Part shown: piece after piece, positions 34,995-44,077 of the stretch
Layout of the letters: every line of letters starts with the position of its first letter
How positions within the stretch are numbered: the stretch's first letter is position 1
NCBI RefSeq assembly: GCF_900187565.1
Contig: NZ_FYED01000004.1
Coordinates: 248,001-312,000, forward strand
Source: Pseudomonas sp. Irchel 3A7
GTDB taxonomy: Bacteria; Pseudomonadota; Gammaproteobacteria; Pseudomonadales; Pseudomonadaceae
Reading direction: 5' to 3'
DNA length: 64,000 nucleotides
The notes under the pieces: model-generated
Told to the model about the DNA's origin: nothing
Database searches by the model: none
What the model saw: only the letters and a program-made list of their open reading frames with translations
Program-made: the position numbers and the translations under genes

Positions 34995-35600
34995 TCAATC
35001 GTTGACGGGCACCGGTCCGATCCATTTGGTGACGGTCGGTGCCTGCCACCTTTCAAGCGCATCGATCAGGGCCGAAGGGTCGGTGTCGAACATCAGCATC
35101 TCGCTGTGTTCGGCTTTCATGAAGCCTTCCTTCACCGCGTGATCGAGCAGGCTGCGCACCGGATTGAAAAATCCACCGATGTTCAGGCACGCAACAGCTT
35201 TTCGGTGTTCACCCAGTTGCGTTAGCGTCGCCGCTTCAAACAATTCCTCAAAGGTTCCCAGCCCGCCCGGCAAGGCAATAAAGGCATCGGCGCATTCGCT
35301 CATGCGCGCCTTGCGGCTGCGCATGTCCTGTGTCACTTCAAAGCGGGCCAGCCCTTCGTGCACATGCCCGAGTTCGAACAGCAGGCGCGTGATGATGCCG
35401 ATGACCTGACCGCCCTCGGCGAGCACGCTATCGGCGATGACACCCATCAAGCCCTTGCGGGTGCCGCCATACACCAGGCGCAAATTGCGCCGGGCGATCT
35501 CCCGGCCCAAGGCGCGGGCGCCTTCGACATAATCGGGATTGAAGCCGTCGTTGGAGCCGCAGAACACGGCAATGCTGCGCAGGGCAGAAGCGTTGGTCAT
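34995..35600 (-). CDS. LOG family protein (cytokinin riboside phosphoribohydrolase-like)
   Basis: A 201-residue Rossmann-like protein of the TIGR00730/LOG family. It has the nucleotide motif YGGTRKGLMGVIAD near residue 40, the arginine segment MRSRKARM and PGGLGTFEELFEA, which together form the active site for nucleoside monophosphate N-glycosidase activity. The usual motif is PGGxGTxEE; here Thr is followed by Phe. It is monocistronic with a clear terminator. In bacteria the physiological substrate is often unknown. Confidence 0.9.
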   Translation of the reverse strand: MTNASALRSIAVFCGSNDGFNPDYVEGARALGREIARRNLRLVYGGTRKGLMGVIADSVLAEGGQVIGIITRLLFELGHVHEGLARFEVTQDMRSRKARMSECADAFIALPGGLGTFEELFEAATLTQLGEHRKAVACLNIGGFFNPVRSLLDHAVKEGFMKAEHSEMLMFDTDPSALIDALERWQAPTVTKWIGPVPVND

Positions 35601-35625
35601 CGAATGTTTCCTGGTGGAGGCGGGT

Positions 35626-36258
35626 TCAGGCCGGTACTGGCGCGGGACTGGAGAAATGCCGCGCGACTTCGCGCTCGGTTTTTTCCCGGGTGGCGTTCAA
35701 GATTTCCGGTTTTTGCCCGGTCCCCTCCACGGTGAAAAACCTCAGGTCGCGCAAGCCGATGCTCGCCAGTACGGTCGTCAGCCAAGGCCGCAAGAAGTCC
35801 GGTTGCTGGGCGTCGACGCCGGTGAACGTGCTGCCTGAGGCGACAGCGATAAACACCGGCCGATCGCGCAGGGCGCCGACCTTGCCTTCAGCGGTGATGC
35901 GAAAGGTTCGGTCTGCCTGGATCACATGGTCGAGCCAGGCCTTCAACGCCGAGGGCACCATCAGGTTGTGCATGGGGGTGGCAATCACGACGCAGTCGGC
36001 GTTTTCCAACTCGCGAATCAATTGCTCGGACTGCCACAGGGCGCCGCGGGTGGCCATGGTGCTGGACGGGTCGCGGCGTTTGCTCACCGCTTCGGCATAG
36101 TCGGCATCGATATGCGCAAGCCCGGTGACGCCACGCTCGGTGATCATGAAATCGCTGATGCGATGGCTGTCGATCAGGTGCTTGATGAGGGTTTGCGAGA
36201 GCCGATAGCTCTCGGAGGCTGTCCCTCGCGGGCTGCAAATCACGCGCAGTATTTTCAT
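35626..36258 (-). CDS. FMN-dependent NAD(P)H oxidoreductase (AzoR/flavodoxin-like)
   Basis: A protein of about 210 residues with the flavodoxin_2 fold. KILRVICSPRGTASESYRLSQTLI binds the FMN phosphate, VVIATPMHNLMVPSALKAWLDHV covers the isoalloxazine, and AVASGSTFTG follows. It probably reduces quinones or azo compounds using NAD(P)H. The start at 36258 has AAGGG upstream; residues before it from 36294 look like leader. It lies divergent-free, following the MocR gene's 3' end with a spacer of about 110 bases. Confidence 0.87.
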   Translation of the reverse strand: MKILRVICSPRGTASESYRLSQTLIKHLIDSHRISDFMITERGVTGLAHIDADYAEAVSKRRDPSSTMATRGALWQSEQLIRELENADCVVIATPMHNLMVPSALKAWLDHVIQADRTFRITAEGKVGALRDRPVFIAVASGSTFTGVDAQQPDFLRPWLTTVLASIGLRDLRFFTVEGTGQKPEILNATREKTEREVARHFSSPAPVPA

Positions 36259-36370
36259 GGGACCCTTCGCTGTTGGTGGAGGCAGGGTCTGCATGATGTG
36301 GCCGCTTGGACTAGCGACAAAGAGCCAAGAATTGCCTGCTTGACCAGGCCATGATTCTGGGCGGGCGCGG

Positions 36371-37792
36371 TCAGATCAACGCCAGAATGCGTTTCCCCAG
36401 CTGTTCGGCGGCGGCCTGCGAGTCGATGTTGGCGAAACCCAGCATCAGCCCGCACAGTGTTGGCGAAGCGATGCAGCATTCACTCAGGGGTTCGGCGTAA
36501 ATACCCGCCTGCAGCAGGCGTTCGACCAGCTCAAGGTCTGACTGAGGCTGCGCAAGCCGCAGATTCAGGTGCATACCGCCGGGTTGGGCATCGATGTGGA
36601 TGTGGTCGCCCAAGACTTTCTTCAGCCCTCTCACCGTCGCTTCGCGGCGTTCGCCGTAGAGTTTGCGCATGCGCTGGATATGCCGGGCGAAATGGCCGTC
36701 GGTCATGAACGTCGCGACGATGGCCTGGGTCAGTTCCGGGCAGCCTCCGAAGAAGGTCTGGCTGATTCGCTCGAAGCGTTCGACCTGCCCGGGTGGCACC
36801 ACCAGATAGGCGAGGCGGATACCGGGAAACAGCACTTTGCTGAAGGTGCCGGCATAGAGTACGCGACCATCGCGATCCAGGCTCTTGAGCGCGGGCAGCG
36901 GTCGGCTGACATAGCGGTATTCGCCGTCGTAGTCGTCCTCGATGATCCACGCTTGCCGGCGGGCCGCCCATTCAAGCAGCTCCAGGCGCCGCGGCAGCGA
37001 TAGCGACACGCACAGCGGGCTCTGATGAGCCGGTGTGACCACGGCGGCGCGTGCGTTCGGTGTTTGGCTGACGCCCTGTGCGACCTGCATGCCGTCCTGG
37101 TCCACCGGAACCGGGGCAAGCTGGAGGTGCAAATGTTCCAGTAACTGGCGAGTAGGGGGGTAACCCGGATCCTCGACGAGGATCTGGTCGCCCGGATTGA
37201 GCAGCGCGTGAACGATCAACCCCAGGGTGTTTCGATAGCCCGTGGTCACGAACACTTGCGAAGGCTGGCAGGTGATGCCGCGCGCCACCTGCAGGTAGGT
37301 GGCAATCGCATTGCGCAATGACTCCAGCCCCTTGGCCGACGGGGCAGCCATGTCCGGAATCTGTGTGGCACGCACGCATCGCGCGCCGATCTGCGCCCAG
37401 ATTTTTCGCGGAAACGCATCCAGCGCGGGCAGCGCCATTTGAAAGGGCAGCACGGGCGCCTTGTGCCGGATCGACGCAGCGGTGGGTGAACTCGAAGGCT
37501 GTTCGGTCCGGGCACTACCAGTCCTGACATTCACCCCCTCGGCCACCACCGTGCCGGCCTGGCCACGGGATTGAATGTAACCTTCAGCCGCCAGCAGCGA
37601 GTACGCGGTATCGATCGTGCCGCGTGCCAGCCCAAGCTCTTTGGCCAGTGCCCGGGCCGCAGGAATGCGCTCGCCTGGCACCAGCACACCCTCGCAAATC
37701 GCTCTGCGGAACCGCCAGTAGATTTGCCGGTAAATCGGCTCAGTCGACGTGGGATCGAGAGGGGAAAGGTTTGTGAGGGCGGGGTTTGTCAT
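36371..37792 (-). CDS. MocR/GabR-type PLP-dependent transcriptional regulator
   Basis: A regulator of about 473 residues. The N-terminal GntR-type winged helix (PIYRQIYWRFRRAICEGVLVPGERIPAARALAKELGLARGTI) is followed by a class I aminotransferase-like domain. The latter keeps EDDYDGEYRY and the PLP lysine in AGTFSKVLFPGIR. Such regulators sense PLP-bound amines or amino acids. I place the start at 37792 (MTNPAL); ATGs at 37819 and 37831 are in frame, and none has a good ribosome site. It is divergent from an AhpD-like gene, its probable target. Confidence 0.9.
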   Translation of the reverse strand: MTNPALTNLSPLDPTSTEPIYRQIYWRFRRAICEGVLVPGERIPAARALAKELGLARGTIDTAYSLLAAEGYIQSRGQAGTVVAEGVNVRTGSARTEQPSSSPTAASIRHKAPVLPFQMALPALDAFPRKIWAQIGARCVRATQIPDMAAPSAKGLESLRNAIATYLQVARGITCQPSQVFVTTGYRNTLGLIVHALLNPGDQILVEDPGYPPTRQLLEHLHLQLAPVPVDQDGMQVAQGVSQTPNARAAVVTPAHQSPLCVSLSLPRRLELLEWAARRQAWIIEDDYDGEYRYVSRPLPALKSLDRDGRVLYAGTFSKVLFPGIRLAYLVVPPGQVERFERISQTFFGGCPELTQAIVATFMTDGHFARHIQRMRKLYGERREATVRGLKKVLGDHIHIDAQPGGMHLNLRLAQPQSDLELVERLLQAGIYAEPLSECCIASPTLCGLMLGFANIDSQAAAEQLGKRILALI

Positions 37793-37911
37793 GGGCTGGC
37801 TCTGGGAAAAAGCAATCATGGCCCATGACATTAGCTGGAATATGGATCTTTTCCAATGGGCCAAGCAGCCCCACGATGCAGTCCTCCAAACAGCAAATCC
37901 GAGGATTGATC

Positions 37912-38367
37912 ATGACTCAACGTATCGACTACGCCAGCGCTGCCCCTGAAGGTTACAAGGCTTTCGGCAACGTGTACGGCTACCTGCTCAAGACCGGCTT
38001 GCCCACCGAGCTGATCGACCTGGTTTACCTGCGGGTTTCGCAAATCAACGGCTGCGCGTTTTGCATCGACATGCATTCGCGGGATTTGATCAAGCTTGGC
38101 GTTGCCGTTGAAAAAATGGTGCTGGTGCCGATCTGGCGCGACGCCGGGGATGTATTCACCTACCGCGAACGTGTGGCCCTGGCCTGGGCGGAATGCGTCA
38201 CGCAAGTCGCTGATACCGGCGTGGCCGATGCCGACTATGCCGCCGTGGCGGCGGTGTTCAGCGAAAAGGAACTGGCGGACCTGACTTACGCCATCGGCTT
38301 GATGAACGCCTTCAATCGGTTCGGCGTGGCGTTCCGTTCGAAACCGGCGGCCGCTGAAAAAGCCTGA
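37912..38367 (+). CDS. Carboxymuconolactone decarboxylase/AhpD-family protein
   Basis: A 151-residue protein of the AhpD-like alkylhydroperoxidase fold. The active-site motif INGCAFCIDMHSRD (C-x-x-C and the following His) is intact. It starts at 37912 with GAGG eight bases upstream. It probably detoxifies peroxides or acts on a related carbonyl substrate. It is divergent from a MocR-type regulator, a common pairing. Confidence 0.9.
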   Translation: MTQRIDYASAAPEGYKAFGNVYGYLLKTGLPTELIDLVYLRVSQINGCAFCIDMHSRDLIKLGVAVEKMVLVPIWRDAGDVFTYRERVALAWAECVTQVADTGVADADYAAVAAVFSEKELADLTYAIGLMNAFNRFGVAFRSKPAAAEKA

Positions 38368-38373
38368 CCCGTT

Positions 38374-38499
38374 GTGGCGAGCGAGCTTGCTCCGGGCGGC
38401 GTTCCGACGCTGGGCTGCGCAGCGGCCCCAAACGGATTTTGTGAGTGCTTCGCACTCAAGCGGGACGATGCGGCGCTCCGACGAGCTCCCTCGCCACAG
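38374..38499. repeat. REPIN, class C, with the 20-base chimeric motif
   Basis: GTGGCGAGCGAGCTTGC on the left and GAGCTCCCTCGCCAC on the right form the outer arms. CTCCGGGCGGCGTTCCGACG (38390-38409) is the reverse complement of the motif found at 21922, 32641 and 44011. An inner GCTGCGCAGC hairpin is present. Confidence 0.8.
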
Positions 38500-38532
38500 G
38501 TTTCTCATTGACCCTCGAAGGAGTTGAATCAC

Positions 38533-38853
38533 ATGGCCTGGGCACTGCTTGGCATCGCTGGCATTCTGGAAATCGCCTTCGCCTTCTACATGAAGGGCTC
38601 CGAAGGTTTCACACGGCTGGTCCCCGGCGTCCTGACGGTCGTCACCGGCCTGTCGAGCGTCTTTCTGCTTTCACTCTCGTTGCGCACCTTGCCGGTGGGC
38701 ACGGCGTATGCGGTATGGACCGGCATCGGCGCGGCGGGTACCGCGATTGTCGGTATGGCGTTGCTGGGCGACTCCACGGCGCCGCTGCGGATACTCTGCA
38801 TCGGCGTGATTCTGGCCGGGGTCATCGGGCTCAAACTGGTGTCAGCCCATTAG
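38533..38853 (+). CDS. sugE: SMR guanidinium/quaternary ammonium exporter (Gdx/SugE)
   Basis: A 106-residue, four-helix small multidrug resistance protein. Glu in GILEIAFAFYMK is the central transport carboxylate, and KGSEGFTRLVPG plus LPVGTAYAVWTGIGAAGTAIVG match the Gdx/SugE subgroup, which exports guanidinium with proton exchange, rather than EmrE. The ATG at 38533 has AAGGAG nine bases upstream. Its stop overlaps the stop of the convergent LysR gene. I see no guanidine riboswitch in the short, repeat-filled leader. Confidence 0.9.
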   Translation: MAWALLGIAGILEIAFAFYMKGSEGFTRLVPGVLTVVTGLSSVFLLSLSLRTLPVGTAYAVWTGIGAAGTAIVGMALLGDSTAPLRILCIGVILAGVIGLKLVSAH

Positions 38854-39758
38854 CTGTCCTCGACGTTGTCGATGTGCTTGAAGCGTTCGATCAGAAAGTC
38901 GATCAGGCTGCGCACCCGCGCCGATAAATGCAGCTGTTGCGGGTACACCGCATACACGTCGGCGCGGGTTGGCGTCTGGTCTTCCAGCACCAGGCGCAAG
39001 CGGCCACTGCGCACATAGCGGGCGATGTCCCATTCGGCCCGCAGCAATATCCCGAACCCCTCCAGCGCCCAGTTCAGGGCCACCTCGCCATCGTTGCAAC
39101 CCAGGGCGCCATGCACCTTGATGTTGTCGGTGTGCCCGCCGTTGGTGAAGCTCCAGACGCCATAGGGCGACTCGTTCTGCCGGATGAAAATGCAGTTGTG
39201 GTTTTGCAGGTCGCTGAGCTTCTGCGGGGTGCCGAATTTGTCCAGGTACAACGGCGAGGCACACAGCAAGCGGCGGTTGGAGGCGATCTTGCGTGCATGG
39301 AAAGCCGCGTCGGGCAGGGTGCCGAAGCGAATGCCCAAATCGAAGCCGTGGGTGGTCAGGTCCAGCGGGTGGTCGCTGATCTCCAGCTGAATTTCCACTT
39401 CCGGGTATTGCGCGTAGAACGCGGCGAGGGCAGGGCCGATGTGGCGGCGGCCAAAGCCGAGGGAAGCATTGACCCGAATCAGGCCCTTGGGTGTCGCGCG
39501 GCTGCTGCTGACCAACTGCTCAAGTTCATTGATCTGGGTGAGGATGCGCGCCGCCTGGGAGAAATACAGCTCGCCTTCGGAGGTCAGGCTCATCGAGCGC
39601 GTGGTGCGGTTGACCAGGCGGATGCCCAGGCGCGCTTCCAATGCCGTCAGGCGCTTACTCACCGCCGGAGGCGTGATGCCCAACTCCCGAGCGGTCGCCG
39701 CGAGGCTGCCTTTGTTGGCCAACAGGTAGAAAAAAGACAAATCCAGGGTTTGGCTCAT
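38850..39758 (-). CDS. LysR-family regulator (DmlR-like)
   Basis: A 302-residue regulator with an N-terminal HTH (LAATARELGITPPAVSKRLTALEARLG) and a periplasmic-binding-like effector domain (LIRVNASLGFGRRHIGPALAAF onward). It is divergent from a D-malate/tartrate dehydrogenase gene followed by dctA. The arrangement mirrors E. coli dmlR-dmlA, so it probably activates that operon when its substrate is present. A perfect 10-bp inverted repeat in the spacer is its likely site. Confidence 0.92.
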   Translation of the reverse strand: MSQTLDLSFFYLLANKGSLAATARELGITPPAVSKRLTALEARLGIRLVNRTTRSMSLTSEGELYFSQAARILTQINELEQLVSSSRATPKGLIRVNASLGFGRRHIGPALAAFYAQYPEVEIQLEISDHPLDLTTHGFDLGIRFGTLPDAAFHARKIASNRRLLCASPLYLDKFGTPQKLSDLQNHNCIFIRQNESPYGVWSFTNGGHTDNIKVHGALGCNDGEVALNWALEGFGILLRAEWDIARYVRSGRLRLVLEDQTPTRADVYAVYPQQLHLSARVRSLIDFLIERFKHIDNVEDS

Positions 39759-39776
39759 TCGTAACTCAAAGTTATT

Positions 39777-39821
39777 TATGTAGTGATTTGGAGGAACTCA
39801 CACCTATTTGTTCACTACATA
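39777..39821. promoter_or_regulatory. Inverted repeat in the lysR-dehydrogenase spacer
   Basis: TATGTAGTGA at 39777-39786 and TCACTACATA at 39812-39821 are perfect 10-bp arms with 25 bases between them. They lie just upstream of the LysR start and 75 bases before the dehydrogenase start. Confidence 0.6.
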
Positions 39822-39895
39822 TACTCCGCTCACACCCTGCCTGAACAGTCCGGTTCGACGGGAACAACAAGAAATCGACAAGAGTGGAGTCAACA

Positions 39896-40951
39896 ATGAG
39901 CGCATACAAAATCGCTGCAGTGCCAGGTGACGGTATCGGTGTGGAAGTGATCGCCGCAGGCGTCGAGGTGCTGCAGGCCCTGTCGAAAAAATCCGGCTTT
40001 GAACTGGATTTCAAACACTTCGACTGGAACTCCGATAACTACCTGAAGAACGGCTACTACATTCCCGAAGGTGGCCTGGAAGAACTGAAAACCTTCGACG
40101 CGATTTTCTTCGGTGCGGTCGGTGCGCTCAACGTCCCGGACCACATTTCGCTGTGGGGCCTGCGCCTGCCGATCTGCCAGGGCTTCGACCAATACGCCAA
40201 TGTGCGTCCAGCCCGCGTGTTGCCGGGGGTGAAAAGCCCGCTGCACAACGGTGACCAGATCGACTGGGTGGTGGTGCGGGAAAACTCCGAAGGCGAGTAC
40301 TCCGGCAACGGCGGCCGCGTGCACCGTGGCCTGCCGGAAGAAGTCGCCACCGAAGTCTCGGTGTTCACCCGGGCCGGGGTCGAGCGCATTCACCGCTTCG
40401 CCTTCGAACTGGCGCAAAGCCGCCCGCGCAAACACCTGACCATGGTCACCAAGTCCAACGCCCAGCGCCACGGCATGGTGCTGTGGGACGAGATTTTCTA
40501 CGAAGTGGCCAAGGACTTCCCGGACGTGAAGATCGACAAGGAGCTGGTCGACGCCGTGACCACGCGCATGGTGCTCAAGCCGTCGACCCTGGACGTGATC
40601 GTCGCCACCAACCTGCACGCCGATATCCTCTCGGATCTGGCCGCCGCGCTGTCCGGCAGCCTGGGCATAGCGCCGACCGCCAACCTCAACCCTTCGCGAA
40701 AATTCCCGTCGATGTTCGAGCCGATCCACGGCTCGGCCTTCGACATCACCGGCAAAGGCGTGGCCAACCCGATTGCGACCTTCTGGACCGTGGCCATGAT
40801 GCTCGAACACCTGGGCGAAGCCGCTGCGGCGAAACACCTGATGTCGGCCATCGAGGCCGTCACCGAAAGCGGTTTGCATACCCCGGACCTGGGCGGCAAC
40901 GCCACCACACGGCAGATCACCGACGCGGTGATTGCGTTGATCAACCGCTGA
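39896..40951 (+). CDS. Tartrate/D-malate dehydrogenase (TtuC/DmlA family)
   Basis: A 351-residue NAD-dependent beta-decarboxylating dehydrogenase related to isopropylmalate dehydrogenase. It shows AVPGDGIGVEVI at the N-terminus, the substrate loop SLWGLRLPICQGFDQYANVRPARVLPG, the catalytic region VRENSEGEYSG, and NLHADILSDLAAALSGSLGIAPTANL for metal and NAD binding. These blocks are very close to tartrate dehydrogenases of Pseudomonas putida. The substrate could be D-malate or tartrate. The ATG at 39896 has GTGGAG six bases before it. A dctA-like gene follows after 107 bases. Confidence 0.92.
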   Translation: MSAYKIAAVPGDGIGVEVIAAGVEVLQALSKKSGFELDFKHFDWNSDNYLKNGYYIPEGGLEELKTFDAIFFGAVGALNVPDHISLWGLRLPICQGFDQYANVRPARVLPGVKSPLHNGDQIDWVVVRENSEGEYSGNGGRVHRGLPEEVATEVSVFTRAGVERIHRFAFELAQSRPRKHLTMVTKSNAQRHGMVLWDEIFYEVAKDFPDVKIDKELVDAVTTRMVLKPSTLDVIVATNLHADILSDLAAALSGSLGIAPTANLNPSRKFPSMFEPIHGSAFDITGKGVANPIATFWTVAMMLEHLGEAAAAKHLMSAIEAVTESGLHTPDLGGNATTRQITDAVIALINR

Positions 40952-41058
40952 TATTTTCCAGCGATTCAAAGTAGTACTGCGGCACAACGCCCGGGGGCGG
41001 ACATGCGTTTCCGACCCCAGGGCATTTCCTGACAACAATAAAAAATCAGGGCCCTGTC

Positions 41059-42402
41059 ATGAAAAGAATATTCGGCAAACTCTACGTACAAGTACTCCTC
41101 GCCGTGATCCTCGGTGCCATCGTCGGGGTCTTCGTACCCGAAACCGGAACCGCGCTCAAACCCTTGGGCGACGCGTTCATCAAACTGATCAAGATGCTCC
41201 TCGCGCCGGTGATTTTCCTGACGGTGGTTACGGGCATCGCACGCATGGATAACATGAAGGAACTGGGCCGGGTCGGCTTTCGCGCGCTGCTGTATTTCGA
41301 AGTGGTATCGACCCTGGCGCTGGTGCTCGGGTTGGTGGTGGTCGATGTGTTCAAACCCGGTGCCGGCATGAACATTGACGTCGCCACGCTCGATACCGCC
41401 AGCATCGCCACGTACACCACGGCAGGCAAGCATGCCTCGTTCATGGACTTCGTCATGAACATCATCCCCGACACCATTGTCGATGCCTTCGCCAAGGGCA
41501 ACGTCCTGCAAATCCTGCTGTTTTCCATTCTGCTGGGCATCGCCCTGGCCCATGTCGGACCGCGCGGCAAAGCGTTCGTCGACACCCTGGACAGCCTGAT
41601 GCAGGGCATGTTTCGCATCGTCAACATGGTCATGCGCCTGGCGCCGATCGGCGCATTCGGTGCCATTGCATTCACCATCGGCAAGTACGGTTTTGGTTCG
41701 CTATTCTCCCTGGGCAAGCTGATGGCTTGCGTGTACCTGACCTGTGCGGTGTTTGTGATTTTTGTGCTGGGGCCGATCTGCCGCTACAGCGGTTTCAGCC
41801 TGTGGAAATTCCTAAAGTTCATCAAGGAAGAACTGTTCACCGTGCTGGGCACCAGCTCTTCGGAATCGGTGCTGCCGCAGATGATCTCCAAGATGGAAAA
41901 GGCCGGCGTTTCCAAACCCGTCGCCGGGATGATCATTCCCTCCGGCTTGACCTTCAATCCGGACGGGCAGGCCATCTACTACACCATCGCGGCGATTTTC
42001 ATTGCCCAGGCGACCAACACGCCACTGACCCTGACCGATCAATTGATCGTGCTGGCGGTGCTGATGTTCACCTCCAAGGGCTCGGCGGGCGTCACCGGTT
42101 CCGGCTTCATCATTCTGGCGGCCACGCTGTCGTCCCTCGGTACGATTCCGGTGGCGGGCATGGTGTTGCTGCTGGGTGTTGATCGGTTCATGTCGGAAGC
42201 GCGTGCGATCACCAATACCATCGGCAATGGTGTCGGCACCATGGCGATTGCCAAGTGGGTGGGGGCGCTGGATACGGTGAAAATGCACAAGGCGTTGAAT
42301 GGGGAGGTGGTGGAGGTAGGGCAGGTGAATGATGTGATTGTGCCGACATCGGTAGTGGCTGCTCCTTTGTCGGTGAGCCTCAAAAATGCCTCTCGGGCAT
42401 AG
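41059..42402 (+). CDS. dctA: C4-dicarboxylate:cation symporter, DctA-type, with altered TM7 motif
   Basis: A 447-residue inner-membrane symporter of the DctA family. HP1 [14 protein letters not shown]2 [13 protein letters not shown] and TM8 [14 protein letters not shown], with the carboxylate-binding Arg382, are canonical. The TM7 sodium motif, usually N-x-D-G-T, reads N300-P-D-G-Q304: Pro replaces the hydrophobic residue and Gln replaces Thr. The bases (AAT CCG GAC GGG CAG) are clear. It follows a D-malate/tartrate dehydrogenase and should supply its substrate. Repeat island III starts directly after the TAG stop. Confidence 0.9.
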   Translation: MKRIFGKLYVQVLLAVILGAIVGVFVPETGTALKPLGDAFIKLIKMLLAPVIFLTVVTGIARMDNMKELGRVGFRALLYFEVVSTLALVLGLVVVDVFKPGAGMNIDVATLDTASIATYTTAGKHASFMDFVMNIIPDTIVDAFAKGNVLQILLFSILLGIALAHVGPRGKAFVDTLDSLMQGMFRIVNMVMRLAPIGAFGAIAFTIGKYGFGSLFSLGKLMACVYLTCAVFVIFVLGPICRYSGFSLWKFLKFIKEELFTVLGTSSSESVLPQMISKMEKAGVSKPVAGMIIPSGLTFNPDGQAIYYTIAAIFIAQATNTPLTLTDQLIVLAVLMFTSKGSAGVTGSGFIILAATLSSLGTIPVAGMVLLLGVDRFMSEARAITNTIGNGVGTMAIAKWVGALDTVKMHKALNGEVVEVGQVNDVIVPTSVVAAPLSVSLKNASRA

Positions 42403-42926
42403 GATTGGGTACATATCCATTCCTGCGGTAACAGCTGCAAACGGTTCCGCCCTAACGGCGGGTCATTTGGAAAAGCCTGTAGGAGCGAGCTTGCTCGCGA
42501 AAAACGTCTGGACGACGCGATCATCCAGGCAGAGCGCGTTATCGTTGACGTCCATCGCGAGCAAGCTCGCTCCTACAGAAATGCGCTCGGCCTTCCGACG
42601 GGGCAGATCAAAAGCAGAGCAAAGCAAAAGCGAGGCGGCCTGACAGCCGACCTGGGTTGCGGGCCTATCTGCGATCCAACTGTGGGAGCGAGCCTGCTCG
42701 CGAAGGGGTCGTGTCAGTCACCATTAATGTTCGCTGTCAGACCGCTTTCGCGAGCAGGCTCGCTCCCACAGGGGATTGGCGTACATCTGCAAAAGCCAGG
42801 TCGGCTGTCAGGCCGCCTCGCTTTGGCTTTTGATTGCAGGCGCCCCGTTAAACCACGATGGCCCATCGCGGCGACCCACGACCATTGGTCGCCCTCACTC
42901 AAATAATGGATATGCGCCCAATCCCC
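42403..42926. repeat. Nested palindromic repeat island III
   Basis: The left outer arm (42403-42470) has GCGGTAACAGCTG and GCCCTAACGGCGGGTC. A class B REPIN (CTGTAGGAGCGAGCTTGCTC) is at 42477-42578. The inner arm GCGAGGCGGCCTGACAGCCG lies at about 42630. A class A REPIN is at 42680-42771. The inner right arm with GGTCGGCTGTCAGGCCGCCT is near 42800, and the partial right outer arm at 42881-42926. No gene is seen between 42403 and 43015. Confidence 0.8.
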
Positions 42927-43015
42927 AAGCGCGCCTGAAGCCGCCGCTGTCCACCTCCACCACCAAGGGCTAAACTCCCGCGATAAAACCAAAACAACGA
43001 CGTGACCTTGCCTGT

Positions 43016-43924
43016 ATGAAAATCCATCCTCTGCCGCCACTCAATAGTCTGGTCGCGTTTGAAGCCGCCGCGCGCCACTTGAGTTTCACCCTGGCCGCGC
43101 AAGAATTGAACGTGACCCAGGGCGCAATCAGCCGCCAGGTACGCCTGCTCGAAGATTACCTGGGTAAGGTCTTGTTCGAACGCACGACCCGCACCATTCA
43201 CCTGAGTCCGGCAGCCAGTCAATATTACGAAACGGTTCGCGCCTCCTTGCTGCAAGTGGCGCAGGCCACTGGTGAAATTCGTCATTGGCAGGGCGCCGAG
43301 CAAGTGACGGTGGCCACCAGTACGGCGATGGCGTCGCTGTGGTTGCTGCCCAAAGTGACCGAGTTTCAACGTGAAAACGAAGAGATCGATCTGCGCATCA
43401 TCGCCCATGATCAGGTCAAGGATTTCTCGCGCCTGGATTGCGACCTGGCGTTGTATTACTGCAGTACGCCGCCGCGGGAAATGCAGGTCACGCCTCTTTT
43501 TTCCGAAGAGGTCTACCCGGTGTGCAGCCCCGCGTACCTGGCGAAACATCCGGCCTTGAACACGCCTGCCGACCTGGCGGCCTGCACCTGGCTGGTCCTC
43601 GACGATCCGCAGCGGGACTGGATCGGCTGGTCCGAATGGTTCCAGAGCCAGGGGCTGAAAAACGTCGAGCCCAAGCGCCGGATCAATATCAACAGTTATT
43701 CGATGGTGATCCAGTCGGCCATGAATGGGCAGGGCATTGCGCTGGCCTGGTCGAACCTTGTCGATGACTACCTGCAAAGCGGCGCGCTGGTGCGGCCGCT
43801 GGATGCCGTGTTGCGCACCGATGCGCAGTTTTGCCTGCTTGAACCGCTGTCCCGCGGCGGTATGCGGCAAAGCGTGAAACGTTTTCGTAGTTGGCTGATG
43901 AATCAACTCCCGTCGACGCCGTAA
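43016..43924 (+). CDS. LysR-family regulator (GcvA-like), next to the Rieske cluster
   Basis: A 302-residue regulator. The HTH SFTLAAQELNVTQGAISRQVRLLEDYLGK and the start KIHPLPPLNSLVAFEAAARHLSF are GcvA-like; the effector domain begins near VTVATSTAMASLWLLPKV. It lies on the same strand as the Rieske operon, 293 bases upstream, separated by a REPIN. A perfect LysR-type dyad lies in front of the Rieske gene, so this protein is its probable regulator. The inducer is unknown. Confidence 0.9.
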   Translation: MKIHPLPPLNSLVAFEAAARHLSFTLAAQELNVTQGAISRQVRLLEDYLGKVLFERTTRTIHLSPAASQYYETVRASLLQVAQATGEIRHWQGAEQVTVATSTAMASLWLLPKVTEFQRENEEIDLRIIAHDQVKDFSRLDCDLALYYCSTPPREMQVTPLFSEEVYPVCSPAYLAKHPALNTPADLAACTWLVLDDPQRDWIGWSEWFQSQGLKNVEPKRRININSYSMVIQSAMNGQGIALAWSNLVDDYLQSGALVRPLDAVLRTDAQFCLLEPLSRGGMRQSVKRFRSWLMNQLPSTP

Positions 43925-43930
43925 CACCAC

Positions 43931-44048
43931 CTGTAGGAGCGAGCTCTGCTCGCGAAAAACGTCCAGACAACGCGGTCATTCAGACAGCACTTTTGATCGT
44001 TAACGACCATCGTCGGAACGCCGCCCGGAGACAAGCTCGCTCCTACAG
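43931..44048. repeat. Chimeric REPIN, class B
   Basis: The left arm is CTGTAGGAGCGAGCTCTGCTC. The right arm carries CGTCGGAACGCCGCCCGGAG (44011-44030) before AGCTCGCTCCTACAG. It lies between the LysR gene and the Rieske operon promoter region. Confidence 0.82.
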
Positions 44049-44077
44049 AGCGTATGTGTTACTTCGAAAAAGTGTCT

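Noticed and set aside
38373-38532. Guanidine riboswitch upstream of sugE
   Set aside because: The leader is filled by a REPIN and shows none of the conserved guanidine riboswitch sequence blocks that I can recognise.
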